Part shown: piece by piece, positions 17,480 to 25,460 of the stretch
How positions within the stretch are numbered: position 1 is the stretch's first letter
Layout of the letters: the number at the start of each line of letters is the position of its first letter
Source: Streptomyces sp. NBC_00190
GTDB taxonomy: Bacteria; Actinomycetota; Actinomycetes; Streptomycetales; Streptomycetaceae
Reading direction: 5' to 3'
DNA length: 64,000 nucleotides
NCBI RefSeq assembly: GCF_036203305.1
Contig: NZ_CP108131.1
Coordinates: 1,798,001 to 1,862,000, forward strand
The notes under the pieces: generated by a model
The model's input: only the letters and a program-made list of their open reading frames with translations
What the model was told of the DNA's origin: nothing
The model's database searches: none
Position numbers and translations under genes: made by a program

Positions 17480-18304
17480 CTAGATCAGGTCCTTGGCGTA
17501 GTTGAAGCTGGTGGGGCGGTAGCCGAGGGACTCGTACAGGCGCAGAGCCGGGGTGTTGGCGGTGAACACGTGCAGCCCGAGCACGCGGTGGCCCTGGGCG
17601 AGGGCCGTGCGCTCGGCGAGCAGCATCAGGTGGCGGCCGTGCCCCCGGCCCCGGTACGCGTCCTCGACCTCGACGTCGAAGACGTACGCGCCCTCGTCGC
17701 CGGGTGCGAGCCACACATGGCCGACGGGCGCCCCGGCCGCCTCCAGGACGACGAAGTGGGTTCCGGGGGTGGCCAGGCCCTGCGGCAGCAGGGCCTCGTG
17801 GTCGGCCCCCGACTTCGCGTGCGCGGCCTGCGCGGACATGCCGCGGCTGGTCCAGCTGGCGGCGTAGGACTCGATGGCCCCGGCGTTCCAGACCTCGTAC
17901 TCGGCGTCCGTCATCGGGCGGCCGAGCACTCCTTCGGGCACGGCGGGCGGCTCGGCCGGCAGGCCCTTGGCCATGTTGCGGCTGTATTCGGTGTACCCGA
18001 GGGCCTCGGCCATGCGCAGGCCGCCCGCCGAGTCGGCCGGGACCGCGACGCGGACCCGGCGGCAGCCCCAGCCGCGCAGCAATTCCTCGGCGGCGAGCGC
18101 GGCCACCGTGGCCCTCCCCCGCCGACGGTCGCCCTCGTCGACGCTCAGGTCGCGGATCTCGCCGACCGTCGGTCCGAAGGGGGTGTCGGAGGTGATCAGC
18201 AGGGCGCCGACGCGCCTGCTGTTGACCCGGATCTCGTACGGGCGCGTCCGCGCCCCCGTCGTGGTCTGCTGGAGCGGCCCGGACGGCCGCAGGGTGGTGG
18301 TCAT
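17480..18304 (-). CDS. Tandem GNAT acetyltransferase
   Basis: 274 residues with two GNAT-like halves. The N-terminal half has DLSVDEGDRRRGRATVAALA. The C-terminal half has DVEVEDAYRGRGHGRHLM (a proper R/Q-x-x-G-x-G/A acetyl-CoA loop) and ends ANTPALRLYESLGY. Substrate unknown. The ATG at 18304 gives MTTTLRPSGP; a longer frame exists upstream but without support. Confidence 0.83.
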   Translation of the reverse strand: MTTTLRPSGPLQQTTTGARTRPYEIRVNSRRVGALLITSDTPFGPTVGEIRDLSVDEGDRRRGRATVAALAAEELLRGWGCRRVRVAVPADSAGGLRMAEALGYTEYSRNMAKGLPAEPPAVPEGVLGRPMTDAEYEVWNAGAIESYAASWTSRGMSAQAAHAKSGADHEALLPQGLATPGTHFVVLEAAGAPVGHVWLAPGDEGAYVFDVEVEDAYRGRGHGRHLMLLAERTALAQGHRVLGLHVFTANTPALRLYESLGYRPTSFNYAKDLI

Positions 18305-18392
18305 TGGTCGAGTTCTACCCGCCCCGGGGCCGCCGCGACAGCCTTTATCCGTCCGAAGGCACCCGACGTGCTCCAACGGATTCCAACGGCTT

Positions 18393-19214
18393 CTAGGGGT
18401 CGAGTTCCGTGCCCGCCTTGGCGTCGAAGATCCGCATGGCCTCGGCCGTGACCGGGCCCGGGCCGACGGCGAGCTCCCGGCCGTCGATCCGCGTGACCGC
18501 CTGGACGTCGCGCAGCGAGGAGGTCAGGAAGACCTCGTCGGCCTGCTCCAGCACCTCGAAGGGCAGGTCGGTCTCCTTGGCCCCGGCCCATTCGACGACG
18601 AGGGCGCGGGTGATGCCGGCCAGGCAGCCCGAGGCCAGGGGCGGGGTGTGCAGCCGGCCGTCGAGCACGACGAAGACGTTCGAGCCGGTGCCCTCGCAGA
18701 GCCGTCCGACGGTGTTGGCGAGGAGCGCCTCCGAGGCCCCGGCCCGGGCGGCGGTCGCCAGCGCGACGACGTTCTCGGCGTACGAGGTGGTCTTGAGGCC
18801 GGCCACGGCGGAGCGCTCGTTGCGGACCCAGTCCACCGTGACGACGGCGGTGGTGTCCGGACGGCGGGGGGACTCCACCACGGCGGCGATCAGGGTGGGC
18901 GCGGCCTCGCCGCGGTCGGAGCCGAGCGGGGAGACGCCGCCGGTGTAGGTGACGCGCAGCCGCCCGAACGGCACCGGGTTGGCTTCCAGTACGGCCGCGC
19001 AGGCCCGGCGCACCTCGTCGTGGTCGGGGTCCGGCAGGCCCAGTCCGCGGGCCGAGCGCGTCAGCCGGTCCAGGTGGCGGGTGAGCGCGAAGGGCTTGCC
19101 GCGCTCCGCCTTGAGGGTCTCGAAGACGCCGTCACCCACGGTCAGCCCGTGGTCGAAGACGGACACCCTCGCGTCGTCGACGTCCCGCAGCGCTCCGTCG
19201 AGCCAGATCTTCAC
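18393..19214 (-). CDS. pabC: Aminodeoxychorismate lyase (class IV aminotransferase fold)
   Basis: 273 residues of the PLP-dependent fold-type IV family. FDHGLTVGDGVFETLKAERG is the N-terminal hallmark. The Schiff-base lysine is in VAGLKTTSYAENVVAL and the C-terminal phosphate-site loop is ANTVGRLCEGTGSNVF. It converts 4-amino-4-deoxychorismate to p-aminobenzoate plus pyruvate, a folate step. The GTG start overlaps the pabB stop by 4 bp (GTGA), so the pair is translationally coupled. A branched-chain or D-amino-acid transaminase is less likely given this neighbour. Confidence 0.88.
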   Translation of the reverse strand: MKIWLDGALRDVDDARVSVFDHGLTVGDGVFETLKAERGKPFALTRHLDRLTRSARGLGLPDPDHDEVRRACAAVLEANPVPFGRLRVTYTGGVSPLGSDRGEAAPTLIAAVVESPRRPDTTAVVTVDWVRNERSAVAGLKTTSYAENVVALATAARAGASEALLANTVGRLCEGTGSNVFVVLDGRLHTPPLASGCLAGITRALVVEWAGAKETDLPFEVLEQADEVFLTSSLRDVQAVTRIDGRELAVGPGPVTAEAMRIFDAKAGTELDP

Positions 19215-20275
19215 CGTACGGCCCCTCTCATGGTCCCGTTCTCGTGGGTTCCAGACGCTACCCGCAGCAGGCGGGCGGCCTTCAGTTCCGTCTCGGCCCA
19301 CTCGCGGTCGGGGTCGGAGCCCCAGGTGATGCCCGCGCCGGTGCCGAACAGCAGGCGGGGGCCGCCGGGGGCTTCCCGGTCGATCCAGAAGGTGCGGATG
19401 CCGACGGCCAGCTCGCCGGTGCCCTGGTCGGCGTCGACCCAGCCGATGCCGCCGCAGTAGGGGCCTCGGGGAGCGGTCTCCAGGGCCTCGATGATCCGCA
19501 GGGCGGAGGATTTGGGCGCCCCGGTGACGGAGCCGGGCGGGAAGGTGGCGGCGAGCAGCTCCGGCCAGCCGACGCCGTCGGCGAGTTCGCCGCTCACGGT
19601 GGAGACGAGGTGGACCAGGCCGGGGTGCTCCTCGACGGCGCACAGCTCGGGGACGGTGACGGAGCCCGTGGCGCAGACCCGGCCGAGGTCGTTGCGTACG
19701 AGGTCCACGATCATCACGTTCTCGGCGTGGTCCTTGGGGAGCAGGTCTTCGGCGGTGCGGCCGGTGCCCTTGATGGGGCCGGAGTCGACGCGGCGGCCGG
19801 TGCGGCGCAGGAACAGCTCCGGGGAGGCGGTGGCGATCTCGACGCCGTGCGCGGGGAGCCGAATCGTTCCTGCGTAGGGCGCGGGGTTGCCGCGCGCGAG
19901 GAGCGCGGTGAGCGCGTCGACATCGGCATCGGCCGGGTGGGGCAGCGGCGCGGACATCACCCGGCAGAGATTGGCCTGGTAGACCTCGCCGGCGGCGATG
20001 TGCTCGCGGATGCGGCGGACGCCGGCCACGTACGCGGCCCGGTCGAGCGAGGAGGACCACTCGTCGGCGGCGGGACCCCGCCAGGCGCCCGGTGCGGGCG
20101 CGGGAACGGGGTCGGGGCGTATGTCCCCGAAGCGCGCGCAGACGAGCCGCCCTTCGAAGTCGGCGGCCACCGCCCAGAAGCCGCTGGAGTCCAGGGCTGC
20201 GGGGTCGCTGGTGACATCTCGGAGGTCGGTCGCGAGAAGGCCGCCGAAGCGGGCCAGAGGAGGCAGGTCGTGCAC
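19211..20275 (-). CDS. pabB: Aminodeoxychorismate synthase component I
   Basis: 354 residues of the chorismate-binding family. GEVYQANLCRVM, SGPIKGTGRTAED, MIVDLVRNDLGRVC and FPPGSVTGAPKSSAL are the successive signature blocks of PabB/TrpE. With a glutaminase partner (not in this window) it makes aminodeoxychorismate from chorismate. It lacks a fused glutaminase domain, and adjacency to pabC argues for PABA rather than tryptophan synthesis. The start was put at GTG 20275 (VHDLPPLARFGG); the frame remains open farther up to the tRNA genes, which is not credible. Confidence 0.88.
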   Translation of the reverse strand: MHDLPPLARFGGLLATDLRDVTSDPAALDSSGFWAVAADFEGRLVCARFGDIRPDPVPAPAPGAWRGPAADEWSSSLDRAAYVAGVRRIREHIAAGEVYQANLCRVMSAPLPHPADADVDALTALLARGNPAPYAGTIRLPAHGVEIATASPELFLRRTGRRVDSGPIKGTGRTAEDLLPKDHAENVMIVDLVRNDLGRVCATGSVTVPELCAVEEHPGLVHLVSTVSGELADGVGWPELLAATFPPGSVTGAPKSSALRIIEALETAPRGPYCGGIGWVDADQGTGELAVGIRTFWIDREAPGGPRLLFGTGAGITWGSDPDREWAETELKAARLLRVASGTHENGTMRGAVR

Positions 20276-20372
20276 GGCTGCGAGTCTATGACCGGTGACG
20301 CGGCGGCGCCGGTGGGGTGAGCGGGAGGTGACCGGTGGTGATCGAGCGGCAGCACGCTGCGGAAACGCGTTT

Positions 20373-20400
20373 TTGAGCTGGCTCGGTAATCCGCTAGAGT
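20373..20400 (+). promoter_or_regulatory. Promoter of the tRNA cluster
   Basis: TTGAGC (20373-20378), 16 bases, then TAGAGT (20395-20400), a good vegetative-sigma match about 55 bases before the first tRNA. Confidence 0.65.
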
Positions 20401-20455
20401 TCAACACGTCGCCAGGGAGCGAAGGGGAAAAACCCCGGAGCGAACACGGTGACCT

Positions 20456-20528
<73 letters not shown>

Positions 20529-20570
20529 CGAAGTGGGGGATTTCCTTCCCGAGAACCCCTGCAGCTCCAT

Positions 20571-20641
20571 GGTGGAGTGGCCGAGAGGCGAGGCAACGGC
20601 CTGCAAAGCCGTCTACACGGGTTCAAATCCCGTCTCCACCT
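20571..20641 (+). tRNA. tRNA-Cys(GCA)
   Basis: Acceptor GGTGGAG/CTCCACC, discriminator T, anticodon stem ACGGC/GCCGT with loop CTGCAAA giving GCA. 71 nt. Confidence 0.96.
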
Positions 20642-20645
20642 CCAA

Positions 20646-20717
20646 GGACGATTAGCTCAGCGGGAGAGCGCTTCCCTGACACGGAAGAGGTCACTGGTTC
20701 AATCCCAGTATCGTCCA
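20646..20717 (+). tRNA. tRNA-Val(GAC), copy 1
   Basis: Acceptor GGACGAT/ATCGTCC, discriminator A, anticodon stem CTTCC/GGAAG with loop CTGACAC giving GAC. Starts 4 bases after tRNA-Cys. Confidence 0.96.
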
Positions 20718-20736
20718 CTGATCCGCAAGGATCCCC

Positions 20737-20808
20737 GCGCGATTAGCTCAGCGGGAGAGCGCTTCCCTGACACGGAAGAGGTCACTGGTTCAATCCCAGT
20801 ATCGCGCA
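20737..20808 (+). tRNA. tRNA-Val(GAC), copy 2
   Basis: Same body as copy 1 with acceptor GCGCGAT/ATCGCGC. Two acceptor pairs are exchanged in a compensated way. Confidence 0.96.
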
Positions 20809-20860
20809 CGCAGCACCACGCATTACCTGCATGACCTGCGACTTTCGAGTCGTGGAGCCC

Positions 20861-20932
20861 GCGCGATTAGCTCAGCGGGAGAGCGCTTCCCTGACACGGA
20901 AGAGGTCACTGGTTCAATCCCAGTATCGCGCA
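20861..20932 (+). tRNA. tRNA-Val(GAC), copy 3
   Basis: Identical over all 72 bases to copy 2. Confidence 0.96.
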
Positions 20933-20938
20933 CCACCC

Positions 20939-20972
20939 GGAAGCCCCGGCCGTCTCGACGGCCGGGGCTTCC
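20939..20972 (+). terminator. Terminator of the tRNA cluster
   Basis: Perfect 15-bp arms (20939-20953 and 20958-20972, beginning GGAAGCCCCGG) around CTCG, six bases after the last tRNA. Confidence 0.85.
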
Positions 20973-21022
20973 GCGTTCCTCCTGACCGCCTTGCGGATCG
21001 CCTCCAGGACCGGGGGCCGCAC

Positions 21023-21073
21023 ACAAAAAGGGTGCTGCCGGTACGACTCCCCAGTCGCACCGGCAGCACCCTT
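21023..21073 (-). terminator. Intrinsic terminator with T-run
   Basis: Outer 15-bp stem (21028-21042 with 21059-21073, beginning AAGGGTGCTGCCGG), inner 5-bp stem CGACT/AGTCG and loop CCCC. On the minus strand the stem is followed by TTTTTGTGT. It ends the 61-residue membrane-protein transcript. Confidence 0.85.
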
Positions 21074-21166
21074 CACCTGCCGTCCGTCGCCACGCCCCCG
21101 TCCCCACGGGGTGTGGCAAAGGCGGATGTCCCGGCCCGGGCCGCTCTCCCGGACCTGGGGCGCCGC

Positions 21167-21352
21167 TCAGCGCCCCAGCATCGCGCCCACGGACGACGCC
21201 TGCGCCGCCACCTGCTCGAAGCCTCCGAAGAGGAAGAGCAGGAGAGCGGCCAGGGGGAGCACCATCGCCGCGGCCACCAGCGGGTGGCGCGTACCGGACT
21301 CATGGCCGTTGAACGCGAATGCCTTGCGTCCCTGCCGTGCGATGTCCGCCAT
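21167..21352 (-). CDS. 61-residue single-pass membrane protein
   Basis: MADIARQGRKAFAFNGHESG, then one hydrophobic helix (HPLVAAAMVLPLAALLLFLF), then a small amphipathic tail (GGFEQVAAQASSVGAMLGR). AGGGAGAGG precedes the ATG at 21352. It has its own strong terminator at 21023-21073, which supports a real transcript. I do not recognise the family. Confidence 0.72.
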   Translation of the reverse strand: MADIARQGRKAFAFNGHESGTRHPLVAAAMVLPLAALLLFLFGGFEQVAAQASSVGAMLGR

Positions 21353-21903
21353 GGTCCTCTCCCTGTCGTCTGGCAGCGGCGGGCTTGTGACCTCGGGGGA
21401 CGAGTGCGCCACCCGCCGCTTGTCTTCAACACTAGGCACACGGAAGGCTCCTGGCCTCATGCCCTCGTACCCATTGCCGGGCCTCCAGGAGGATGACGGG
21501 GTCACCCCCGTGTACTCCCCTGGGTGGAGACCGGTTCCCCGGCCTCGGGGTCTTCCCGGAGGGGGTCACCAGAGCGTAGTGACTTCGCTCACTGCCGTCA
21601 CTCCCTGTTCATGCGTGTACGACGACGAGGAGCGGCGAAGATCGACTCGCGGGCGGTCGGCGGACGGCCGCCCCCGGCCGGGGCGGAGAGGGCGCCGGAC
21701 TCCCAATCCCCTTATCCGAAAGGGCGTTTGGCCCGGCCGACCCGCTCCCCGCCCGAGCCGGGCCCTGTCCCTGATGCTCCCTCAAGTGTGCTGTGCAGCA
21801 CTGACAACCGAATCCCCCGGCGAGGGCGCGGCCTCTGAGCGCACATGCCGGATGGTCCGTAAGCTGTGCCACGTCAACAGGACGACCGGGCAGCGGGGTA
21901 GAC
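21353..21903. other. 551-bp divergent intergenic region without a convincing gene
   Basis: It lies between the 61-residue gene (minus) and the kinase (plus). Short frames here have codon use unlike the neighbours. There is a small repeat around AGTGACTTCGCTCACTGCCGTCACT (about 21577-21602) and CTGACAAC near 21800, which could be a -35 for the kinase. Nothing firmer is visible. Confidence 0.5.
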
Positions 21904-23091
21904 ATGGCGATGATGCGGCTCCGGCGCGAGGACCCGCGTGTCGTCGGCTCGTTCAGGCTGCACCGACGGCTCGGGGCCGGCGGTATGGGCGTGGTCTACC
22001 TGGGGTCCGACCGGCGCGGGCAGCGCGTCGCGCTCAAGGTCATCCGGCCGGATCTGGCCGAGGACCAGGAGTTCCGCTCCCGGTTCGCCCGCGAGGTGTC
22101 CGCCGCCCGGCGGATCCGCGGCGGGTGCACCGCCCGCCTGGTGGCCGCGGACCTGGAGGCCGAGCGGCCCTGGTTCGCCACCCAGTACGTCCCCGGGCCC
22201 TCCCTGCACGACAAGGTGGCCGAGGAAGGCCCCCTGACGGCCGCGCAGATCGCCGCCATCGGCGCCGCGCTCTCCGAGGGGCTGGTCGCCGTGCACGAGG
22301 CGGGAGTCGTCCACCGGGACCTCAAGCCCTCGAACATCCTGCTCTCCCCCAAGGGCCCCCGGATCATCGACTTCGGGATCGCCTGGGCCACCGGGGCCAG
22401 CACCCTCACCCACGTCGGGACGGCCGTCGGCTCCCCCGGTTTCCTCGCGCCCGAACAGGTGCGCGGCGCCGCCGTCACCCCGGCCACCGACGTCTTCGCC
22501 CTCGGCGCCACCCTCGCCTACGCGGCGACGGCGGACTCGCCCTTCGGGCACGGCAGTTCCGAGGTCATGCTGTACCGCGTGGTGCACGAGGAGCCGCACC
22601 TCGTCGGGGTTCCGGACGCGCTCGCCCCCCTCGTACGGGCCTGCCTGGCCAAGGATCCCGAGGAGCGGCCCAGCACGCTCCAGCTTTCGATGCGGCTCAA
22701 GGAGATCGCGTCGCGCGAGGCGCAGGGCCTGTCCGACGGGCGCCCGCCGGCGCAGCGCGCCCGTGCGGAGCAGCCCACCGGCCGGCTTCCCGAGGAGTAC
22801 GCGGAGCGCACGGAGCGTCGTACGGGCGGCAGCACCACGCCCCGGGCCCAGGGTGAGCCGCAGAGCGGACCGCACTCGCGGCCCTCGTCCTCCCGCAACC
22901 CGCGGGGTGCGGCGGGCCCGTCCTCCCGGCCGACCGCGGGGCGTACGGGCGGCCGCCCGGCCCCCCGTACGACGGGGGCGGGGCTGCGCCCTTCACGGCC
23001 GGACCCGAAGCTGATGCGGCAGCGGCTGATCGTGTTCGTCGTGGTGACGCTGATCGTGGCCCTGGGCATCGCCGCCGCCCAGAAGCTCTGA
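21904..23091 (+). CDS. Membrane-anchored Ser/Thr protein kinase without sensor domain
   Basis: 395 residues. The Hanks-type kinase domain spans about 15-270: glycine loop LGAGGMGVVYLG, lysine in VALKVI, catalytic loop HRDLKPSN (H137, R138, D139), DFG at 156-158, GSPGFLAPEQ in the activation segment, and DVFALGATL. A long Pro/Arg/Ser/Gly linker (about 275-365) leads to a single helix near 374-391 ending AAAQKL, so almost nothing is outside the cell and there is no PASTA or other sensor. The ATG at 21904 has two more ATG codons within four codons. Convergent with the TrmH gene, 4 bp apart. Confidence 0.93.
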   Translation: MAMMRLRREDPRVVGSFRLHRRLGAGGMGVVYLGSDRRGQRVALKVIRPDLAEDQEFRSRFAREVSAARRIRGGCTARLVAADLEAERPWFATQYVPGPSLHDKVAEEGPLTAAQIAAIGAALSEGLVAVHEAGVVHRDLKPSNILLSPKGPRIIDFGIAWATGASTLTHVGTAVGSPGFLAPEQVRGAAVTPATDVFALGATLAYAATADSPFGHGSSEVMLYRVVHEEPHLVGVPDALAPLVRACLAKDPEERPSTLQLSMRLKEIASREAQGLSDGRPPAQRARAEQPTGRLPEEYAERTERRTGGSTTPRAQGEPQSGPHSRPSSSRNPRGAAGPSSRPTAGRTGGRPAPRTTGAGLRPSRPDPKLMRQRLIVFVVVTLIVALGIAAAQKL

Positions 23092-23095
23092 TCCG

Positions 23096-23914
23096 CTACG
23101 GGGCTTCGCGGCCCTGGGCCACGGCGTAGAAGGCGACCGCGGCCGCGGCGCCCACGTTCAGCGAGTCCACGCCGTGCGCCATGGGGATGCGCACCCATTC
23201 GTCGGCGGCGACCAGTGCCTGCGTGGACAGGCCGTCCCCTTCGGCGCCGAGCATCAGCGCCACCCGCTCCAGGGACTGGGGCGCGGCCACGTCGATCGGC
23301 GAGGCCTTCTGGTGCGGGGTCAGCGCGAGCAGCTTGAAGCCGGCCTCGCGGACCGAGTCCAGGCTCTTGGGCCAGGCTTCCAGACGGGCGTAGGGGACGG
23401 AGAAGACCGCGCCCATGGAGACCTTCACCGAGCGGCGGTAGAGCGGGTCCGCGCAGTCGGGCGACAGCAGCACCGCGTCCATGCCGAGGGCCGCGGCGCT
23501 GCGGAAGATGGCCCCGATGTTGGTGTGGTCGTTGACCGCTTCCATGACGACCACGCGGCGTGTGGTGGCGAGCAGGTCCTCGGCCGTGGGCAGCGGCTTG
23601 CGCTGCATGGAGGCGAGGGCGCCGCGGTGCACGTGGTAGCCGGTGACGCGTTCGGCGAGCTCCGGACTGACGGCGTAGACCGGGGCGGGGAGTTCGTCGA
23701 TCACGTCGCGCATGACGTCGACCCATTTCGCCGAGAGCAGCATCGAGCGCATCTCGTACCCGGCGTCCTTGGCCCGTCTGATGACCTTCTCGCCCTCGGC
23801 GATGAAGAGCCCTTCCGCGGGCTCGCGCCTGCGCCGCAGTTCGACGTCGGTCAGGCCCGTGTAGTCGCGCAGGCGCGGGTCGTCGGGGTCCTCGACGGTG
23901 ATGAGATCAGCCAC
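23096..23914 (-). CDS. TrmH/SpoU-family RNA 2'-O-methyltransferase
   Basis: 272 residues. An N-terminal substrate-binding domain (GLFIAEGEKVIRRA) precedes a SPOUT knot domain with the three SpoU motifs: NDHTNIGAIFRSAAALG, MLGAEGDGL, and IPMAHGVDSLNVGAAAAVAFY. It methylates ribose in tRNA or rRNA with AdoMet; the target base cannot be deduced. It lies directly downstream of cobA in the same direction (42 bp). Confidence 0.9.
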   Translation of the reverse strand: MADLITVEDPDDPRLRDYTGLTDVELRRRREPAEGLFIAEGEKVIRRAKDAGYEMRSMLLSAKWVDVMRDVIDELPAPVYAVSPELAERVTGYHVHRGALASMQRKPLPTAEDLLATTRRVVVMEAVNDHTNIGAIFRSAAALGMDAVLLSPDCADPLYRRSVKVSMGAVFSVPYARLEAWPKSLDSVREAGFKLLALTPHQKASPIDVAAPQSLERVALMLGAEGDGLSTQALVAADEWVRIPMAHGVDSLNVGAAAAVAFYAVAQGREAP

Positions 23915-23956
23915 AGGGTGATACTGCCTTGTCCGGGGTGTGGTGCCAACGGCCTG

Positions 23957-25192
23957 TCAGGCGCTGGTGGTGGGGAGGGCCGGGGTGCCGACGCGGACGA
24001 CCTCTCCGATGACGATGACCGCGGGTGGGCGGACCTGCTGCTCGCGGACGGTCTCGCCGACCGTGGCGAGGGTCGCGTCCACCCGGCGCTGGGTGGCGGT
24101 GGTGCCTTCCTGGACCACCGCGACGGGGGTGTCGGCGGAGCGGCCGTGGCGCACGAGCGCCTCGGCGATCAGGCCGATCTTGTCGACGCCCATGAGGATC
24201 ACCAGGGTGCCGGTGAGCTTGGCGAGGGAGGCCCAGTCCACGAGCGAACGCGGATCGTCGGGGCCGACGTGGCCGCTGACCACGGTGAACTCGTGGGCCA
24301 CGCCCCGGTGGGTGACCGGGATGCCGACGGCGCCGGGCACCGAGATGGAGCTGGAGATGCCGGGAACGACGGTGCAGGGGATGCCGGCCTCGGCGAGGGC
24401 CTGGAGCTCCTCCATGCCGCGGCCGAAGACGTACGGGTCGCCGCCCTTGAGCCGGACCACGGCCTTGCCGGCCTTGGCGTGCTCGATCAGGGCGTTGTTG
24501 ATGGCCTCCTGGGCCATGTACCGGCCGTACGGGATCTTCGCGGCGTCGATGACCTCGACGTGCGGGGGGAGCTCGTCGAGCAGGTCGCGGGGGCCGAGCC
24601 GGTCGGCGATGACGACATCGGCCTCGGCGAGGAGGCGGCGGCCGCGCACGGTGATGAGGTCGGGGTCGCCGGGGCCGCCGCCGACGAGGGAGACGCCGGG
24701 GGTCGACTTGTGCCGGTGGCCGGGGGCGGCAAGGGTGCCGTCGCGCAGGCCCTCGACGACGGCGTCACGGACGGCGGCGGAGCGGCGGGGGTCGTTGCCC
24801 GTCAGCACGGCGACGGTGACGCCCTCGATGCGGCCGGTGGCCGGGGTCCAGGCGGTGGCGGCGGAGGCGTCGTCGGCCCGCACGCACCAGACGCGCTCGC
24901 GCTCGGCCTCGGCGGAGGCGCGCTCGTTGGCCTCGCGGTTCTGGGTGGCGATGAGGGCGTACCAGGCGCCGGCGAGGTCGCCGTCCTCGTAGCGGCGGCG
25001 CTCCCAGCGGATCTCGCCGGTCTCGGCCATGGCGTCCACGGAGGGGGTGGCCGACGGCGAGACGAGCAGGACGTCGGCGCCGGCCGCGATCAGCGCGGGG
25101 AGGCGGCGCTGGGCGACCTGTCCGCCGCCGATGACGACGACGCGGCGGCCGGCCAGACGGAGTCCTACGGGGTAGGCGGGGTGTTCGGCCAT
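23957..25192 (-). CDS. cobA: Uroporphyrinogen-III C-methyltransferase with precorrin-2 dehydrogenase-like domain
   Basis: 411 residues. Residues 1-150 form a siroheme-synthase-like NAD-binding domain ([22 protein letters not shown]). From about 167 the SUMT domain begins with [18 protein letters not shown], followed by [15 protein letters not shown] and [23 protein letters not shown]. It makes precorrin-2 for cobalamin and siroheme with AdoMet. The fusion resembles CysG. Neighbouring cobalamin genes lie upstream. The 269-bp gap to bluB-cobT holds a terminator and a 28-bp palindrome. Confidence 0.93.
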   Translation of the reverse strand: MAEHPAYPVGLRLAGRRVVVIGGGQVAQRRLPALIAAGADVLLVSPSATPSVDAMAETGEIRWERRRYEDGDLAGAWYALIATQNREANERASAEAERERVWCVRADDASAATAWTPATGRIEGVTVAVLTGNDPRRSAAVRDAVVEGLRDGTLAAPGHRHKSTPGVSLVGGGPGDPDLITVRGRRLLAEADVVIADRLGPRDLLDELPPHVEVIDAAKIPYGRYMAQEAINNALIEHAKAGKAVVRLKGGDPYVFGRGMEELQALAEAGIPCTVVPGISSSISVPGAVGIPVTHRGVAHEFTVVSGHVGPDDPRSLVDWASLAKLTGTLVILMGVDKIGLIAEALVRHGRSADTPVAVVQEGTTATQRRVDATLATVGETVREQQVRPPAVIVIGEVVRVGTPALPTTSA

Positions 25193-25283
25193 GGCGGTGC
25201 GGCTCCTGAGGGCGGCGGTTCTCTGCGTGCCGCTGCGGCGCTGGAGCGGCGGTGTACTGACGTGCGGTTATGTACTAGCGGGT

Positions 25284-25311
25284 CCACCATACGGCCCGGG
25301 CCGTATGGTGG
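25284..25311. promoter_or_regulatory. 28-bp perfect palindrome upstream of cobA
   Basis: CCACCATACGGCCC followed directly by its reverse complement, centred 105 bases before the cobA start. It may be an operator or a second terminator stem (12-bp arms with loop CCGG). Confidence 0.5.
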
Positions 25312-25419
25312 CGCGGGGCAGTCCCCGCGGGGCTCTCCCTGCCCGCCCCTTCCCGGACCGGGGCTCCGACCCGGACCCCGCTCCTCGAACGCCGGAGGGG
25401 CCGGCATTCGGCCCCGCAG

Positions 25420-25453
25420 GGCCGTTGCCGGGGGCGGAGCCCCGGCAACGGCC
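25420..25453 (-). terminator. Terminator of bluB-cobT
   Basis: GGCCGTTGCCGGGG (25420-25433) pairs with CCCCGGCAACGGCC (25440-25453) around GCGGAG, eight bases past the stop codon. Confidence 0.8.
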
Positions 25454-25460
25454 GCGCGGG

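Noticed and set aside
21609..21905. 98-codon minus-strand frame between the small membrane protein and the kinase
   Set aside because: Composition and codon use fit non-coding GC-rich DNA; no ribosome site or domain.
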